From: Valencia hispanica
Taxonomy: Eukaryota; Chordata; Actinopteri; Cyprinodontiformes; Valenciidae
NCBI GenBank assembly: GCA_963556495.2
Contig: OY747707.1
Span: forward strand, 4,957,001 to 5,021,000
Direction of reading: 5' to 3'
Length of the DNA stretch: 64,000 bases
How positions within the stretch are numbered: position 1 is the stretch's first letter; every line of letters begins with the position of its first letter. The notes under the pieces were generated by a model. The model was given only the letters and a program-made list of their open reading frames with translations. It searched no databases and was not told where the DNA came from. Below, piece by piece: positions 60,075 through 64,000 of this stretch. A program made the translations under genes and the position numbers.

Positions 60075-62118
60075 ACCACAGACTGGATGACTCTTTGCCA
60101 AGCACATGGAGAGGACATCAATGCCATGACTGAGTGTGTGACTGACTATATAAACTTCTGTGTGGACAACATCATCCCCACCAGAACAGTGAGATGCTTC
60201 CCTAATAACAAACCCTGGATCACCAGTGACCTGAAGGAACTGCTAAACAAGAAAAAAAGGAGGAGGAGACAGGGAATTACTGAGGAGTATACAGAAGCAA
60301 CTTAAAGTCAAGATCAGAGACAGCAAGGAGGCATACAGGAAGAAGCTGGAGAAAAAACTACAGAGGAACAATATCAGAGATGTCTGGTTAGGAATGAGAA
60401 AGATCACAGGTTTTAAGGACAGGAAGGATTGGATAGATGGAAGTCTGGACAGAGCCAATGAACCGAACATATTCTTCAACAGGTTCAGTTCAGGAACTAG
60501 CTCAGCATCCTCCTCTCCTGTTCCCAGCCAAACAGACATCCCACTCTCCTCTGATCAACAGCTTTCCTGTTACACCTCGGATGTTTTATCCTTCACCTCA
60601 GCCATGGACTCTTCTGATTCCACAAGTTTGACTTCAACCAAGTCAGGAAATGCTGCTACCCCCTTTGCCTCCCCCTCCCACTTGTCTGTCTCCAAAAGTC
60701 AGGTGAAGAGGCAGCTGGAGAAACTGAACTGGAACATAGTCCAGATGGTGTCAGCCCCAGAGTCCTGAAGGCCTGTGCAGAGCAGCTCTGTGGGATTCTG
60801 CAGCACCTCTTCAACCTTAGCCTAACTCAGGAGAAGGTTCCAGTGTTGTGGAAGACATCCTGCCTTGTTCCAGTACCCAAAAGAACTCACCCATCAGTCA
60901 TGAATGACTATAGACCTGTTGCCCTGACATCCCACATCATGAAGGTCCTGGAGAGACTCCTGTTGGCCCCCCTGAGTAAGCAAACAAGAACGTATCAGGA
61001 CCCGCTGCAGTTTGCTTATCGCCGTGGAGTTGGAGTTGAAGATGTCATCATCCACCTGCTTCAACCAACCCACTGTCATCTGGACAAAGCAGGCAACACT
61101 GTGAGGATCATGTTGTTTGATTTCTCCAGTCCATTTAACACAACTCAGCCTGATTTGCTTTGTCAGAAACTCCTGAAGACACAGGTGGAGCCCTCAACAA
61201 TCGCCTGGATCAATGACTACCTGACCAACAGACCACAATTTGTGAGACTGAAGAATTGTGTGTCAAACCAGGTGGTCAGCAGCACAGGAGCACCACAGGG
61301 GACCGTACTCTCACCATTCCTTTTCACACTGTACACCTCAGACTTCCAGTACAAATCAGAGACCTGTAATCTGCAGAAAAACTCAGATGACTCTGCAATT
61401 GTCGGGTGTATCAGAGATGGACAAGAAGCTGAATACAGAGAGCTGGTGGACCGCTTTGTGACATGGTGTGGAAACAATCGTCTCACCTTGAATGTGAACA
61501 AAACAAAGGAGATGATTGTAGATTTCAGAAGAAACAGGGATAAGTCAAAAACTTTCCATCATGGGAAAAGAAGTGGAGGTGGTTGAGGACAGACTGGACT
61601 GGAGGCTGAACAGTGAAGCCGTCTACAAGAAGGGACAGAGCAGACTGTACTTCTTGAGGAAGCTTAGGTCCTTCAAGGTTTGCAGCAAGATGTGGCAGAT
61701 CTTCTACAAGTCTGTTGTGGAGAGTGTAATCTCTTCAGCCGTCATCTGTTGGGGTAGCAGCATCAGAACCAGGGACTTAAAAAGGCTCAACAACCTGATA
61801 AAGAAGGTTCTGGTTCTGTTCTTGGGACAACTGTGGAACATCTGGAGATGATGATGTAAAGAAGGATTCTTCATAAAATCCCAAAAATTATGGACAACCC
61901 TGAGCATCCTCTTCATGAGACAGTCATACAACAACAGAGCGTCTTCAGTCGGAGGCTTCTTCCGCTTCGCTGCAATACAGACCGCTACAGGAAATCCTTC
62001 CTGACCACAGCCATCATCATCTACAACAACTCCTTAAAGAATTAATTATATGAGCTATACCAACACTTAATTTCCCTCTGGGATCAATAAAGTATTTATG
62101 AATTTGAATTGAATTGAA
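60075..62118 (+). mobile_element. Rex1/Babar-like LINE, copy B, longer but broken
   Basis: Begins in the linker after the endonuclease (MTLCQAHGEDINAMTECVTD, PNNKPWITSDLKELLNKKKR), then a frameshift, IRDVWLGMRKITGFKDRKDW, VSKSQVKRQLEKLNWN, another break, and the RT (frame 60843-61586). The C motif reads QKNSDDSAIVG, so Tyr of YSDD is Asn; motif A is FDFSSPFNTT. A 2-bp loss near 61550 shifts the frame and a 30-bp deletion removes the EYKYLGVHLD motif. Inactive. The 3' tail ends near 62118. Confidence 0.9.
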
Positions 62119-62289
62119 CTAAAATGCTGCATTCCCGTCAGAAAAAAAACATAACTGCCATTGGCACCAAACATCAGATATCACAAATGGTTCTTACAGT
62201 AAATCAACAACTTATGGGCGGAGGCCTAGCAAGCATTTCGGAAGTGGGGAGGATGTGAGTTGGCTGGGATGGGATCACATCACATGTAG
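62119..62289. other. Spacer
   Basis: No signal between LINE copy B and the hAT relic. Confidence 0.4.
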
Positions 62290-63230
62290 TCTACATGTGA
62301 TGTGGGGCTTTTCTACCAAAAAAGAACCGGTGTTAGTCCGGCGCTGGTGCCAGAGCCGGTTCTTTCAAAGAACTGGTTGCTTTTCCGCTGCCCCCGTCGG
62401 TGCTGCATCATAACGTCGTCCTAAAGTGTCCTAAACACCCACATGGGGAAAAGAAAACAAGAAGTGTGCAACCAGAGAGAAAGATTTTAACAACGAAGGA
62501 GTTTATCGTGGTCTTGCAAGTGCTGGTGTTGTGCTTCCGCACTTTCCTGGATTTGCAAAGATGTGTCCATAACATGTTCTTGGTGCACCGTCAACAGTTG
62601 ATTACATTTGCAGAGAAAGGTAAATATGCAACATCACCGCAACCAGGGGTTACGTGAACCGAATATTTTCCGTATTTGACCTCTTTTTTGTTTGTTTTAA
62701 CAATGCAGGAAAAATCTGAAGGCCATCCGTCATTTTGACAGATTGCAATTCACACCTCCGACCAATTGATGCAGACGCTCAGACATTTTCAACTTTACGC
62801 ACGGATTACGGGTAACTAAATCAATCAAACATAAAGATTCCCATGAGAGCATGTGAGCATCATCTCATCTCAGACCTTGGACACCGTACTCAATAAATCT
62901 CGCTATAGGCATGGAGCGCATCTGTGACTGCACCGTACACAGACCGGTGGTGACAGATCGCTGCAGCTTAACTACAGATGCAGAAGGAGTGCATGCAGGG
63001 GGATTTCCTGCTGCTGAAGCGATCAGAAAAGCCCTCGTTCAGGGAGTTTTGCCAAATTCTGATCAATGCAATTGTGGAAATATTCCCTGAATTTAAAACT
63101 TTGGATGAAGTAGTATTTTTAATTCCCGTCTCCAGTGTGGCAACAAAGCGCAGATTCAGCCTCCATTATACACAAGAGGGAGCGCAGTTCAGGCCACAGC
63201 AGGTGAAATGTTCATAAATAATACATGTGG
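62290..63230 (+). pseudogene. hAT element relic 4 with transposase C-terminus
   Basis: 62295-62405 (GTGCCAGAGCCGGTTCTTTC) matches the terminal part seen at 30010-30250. 62645-63230 encodes ECMQGDFLLLKRSEKPSFRE and VVFLIPVSSVATKRRFSLH, the hAT dimerisation block, with stops in between. Same orientation as the three calcrl intron relics. Confidence 0.68.
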
Positions 63231-63439
63231 CTTAGTAATCTGCTCAGTGTGTGATGGGACAGTGTGCATTCACTGTTTAGTTTGAATATCATTGAAATCA
63301 GTTTGTCATGATTATCATTTAAAATTTGGACATGTAAAATAGATTATAATTGAATTTTTTAGACCTTGTCAATCTAAATGACCCACAACAAAAAATTCTT
63401 GCACGACCTTTGACTGCAACGTCATCCTGCGAACAGTTT

Positions 63440-63625
63440 AGCTCGCCAGCTAAATATTTAGTTAAAGCTAAATATTGGAAAATTAAACGTTTATTTGCAT
63501 ATTAAATGTTTATCTCCAAGCTAAATATTTAGTTAACAAGCGAAACATTTGGTTTACATATTTGGCTACATATTTAGCTCCGAACTAAATACTAAATTAG
63601 CAATCTAAATATTTAGTTTGATTCA
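63440..63625. repeat. Short island of the AT-rich TTAG minisatellite
   Basis: GCCAGCTAAATATTTAGTTA, AAGCTAAATATTGG and TACATATTTAGCTCCGAACT use the same words as the 1440-3165 array, about 60 kb away. Confidence 0.8.
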
Positions 63626-63779
63626 CTGCAGACTCAGTTTGGTGGCTCAGATTTAGTGCCACAGAAGTATCGTTTTGGAGCAAAACTGCTTGAAAAGTGA
63701 AGGTCTTAAAACATCCACATCCATTCTTCAGGGTTCCATCAATTCAAAGCAATTCATCAAGGTTTCTGAGGCAGCGAAG

Positions 63780-63980
63780 CAGCACCCTGGTTTCAGTATA
63801 CCTCCCCCTCTCTCCTTAGACCCCATTCTTCCCTCTTTACACCTCCACCTATCTCTTTTTAAACCCCACCCTGCTTTATTTATGCTCTCAGCCCTCGTTT
63901 TCTACCCCCACCATTCTGTCTATACCCCTTCCTCTCTCTTTGCACCCCCCCCCTCTCCACTCTTTATACCTCCACACTTT
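63780..63980. repeat. Pyrimidine-rich (CT-rich) tract
   Basis: About 200 bp composed mainly of C and T with repeated CCCC and CTCTCT runs (TACCTCCCCCTCTCTCCTTA; CACCCCCCCCCTCTCCACTC). No gene. Confidence 0.75.
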
Positions 63981-64000
63981 GACAGGTGCAGATATCTGAG

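Overview
This is vertebrate, almost certainly ray-finned fish (teleost), nuclear DNA. It is AT-rich, has spliced genes with GT-AG introns, and is packed with fish-type transposable elements: L2, Rex1/Babar-like and L1/Tx1-like LINEs, hAT and PIF/Harbinger MITEs and tRNA-derived SINEs. No bacterial operon, CRISPR array or plasmid/phage feature is present.

Only one host gene is clearly supported: a calcitonin receptor-like receptor gene (calcrl, class B GPCR) on the + strand. Twelve coding exons run from 15052 (ATG) to 38411 (TGA). Joined in frame they give a 478-residue protein with signal peptide, six-cysteine hormone-binding ectodomain, seven membrane segments and a C-terminal tail, and every intron has GT-AG ends. 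The introns make up most of the 23 kb and are filled with mobile elements and minisatellites.

Layout. 1-15 kb (upstream): a palindromic AT-rich minisatellite (1.44-3.17 kb), a hAT MITE with a perfect 8-bp target duplication (3.46 kb), a MADF-exon relic (5.1 kb), LINE fragments, a perfect 20-bp-arm hairpin (8.4 kb), a 1.7-kb foldback element (9.0-10.7 kb) and a TTAGC-rich minisatellite with a 346-bp higher-order unit (10.9-13.6 kb). 15-38 kb: calcrl. Intron 2 holds nested hAT MITEs, a SINE and a 2.45-kb foldback element. Intron 6 holds an L2 copy, a 169-bp tandem repeat and a 1.2-kb hAT element. Intron 10 holds a 2-kb hAT element. Intron 11 holds several hAT-like elements, a CAAT/CCAA-type minisatellite and an L2 fragment. 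38-48 kb: downstream repeats, an L2 LINE copy, a 21-22-bp minisatellite, a 120-bp TA microsatellite and one anonymous open segment. 48.3-53.9 kb: a nearly full-length but inactivated L1/Tx1-like LINE on the - strand. 54-64 kb: a Harbinger MITE with TTA duplications, two sister copies of a Rex1/Babar-like LINE (one with an open 441-codon frame), a hAT MITE and a hAT transposase relic.

No previously undescribed biochemical system is evident. The most unusual signals are structural: three separate elements that each keep the same 130-bp MADF first exon from ATG to splice donor; an A-B-A-B-B higher-order minisatellite; two large foldback palindromes, one with a third copy of its arm inside; and several minisatellites built from the same GCTAA/TTAGC word. 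Boundaries marked 'about' were judged by eye.
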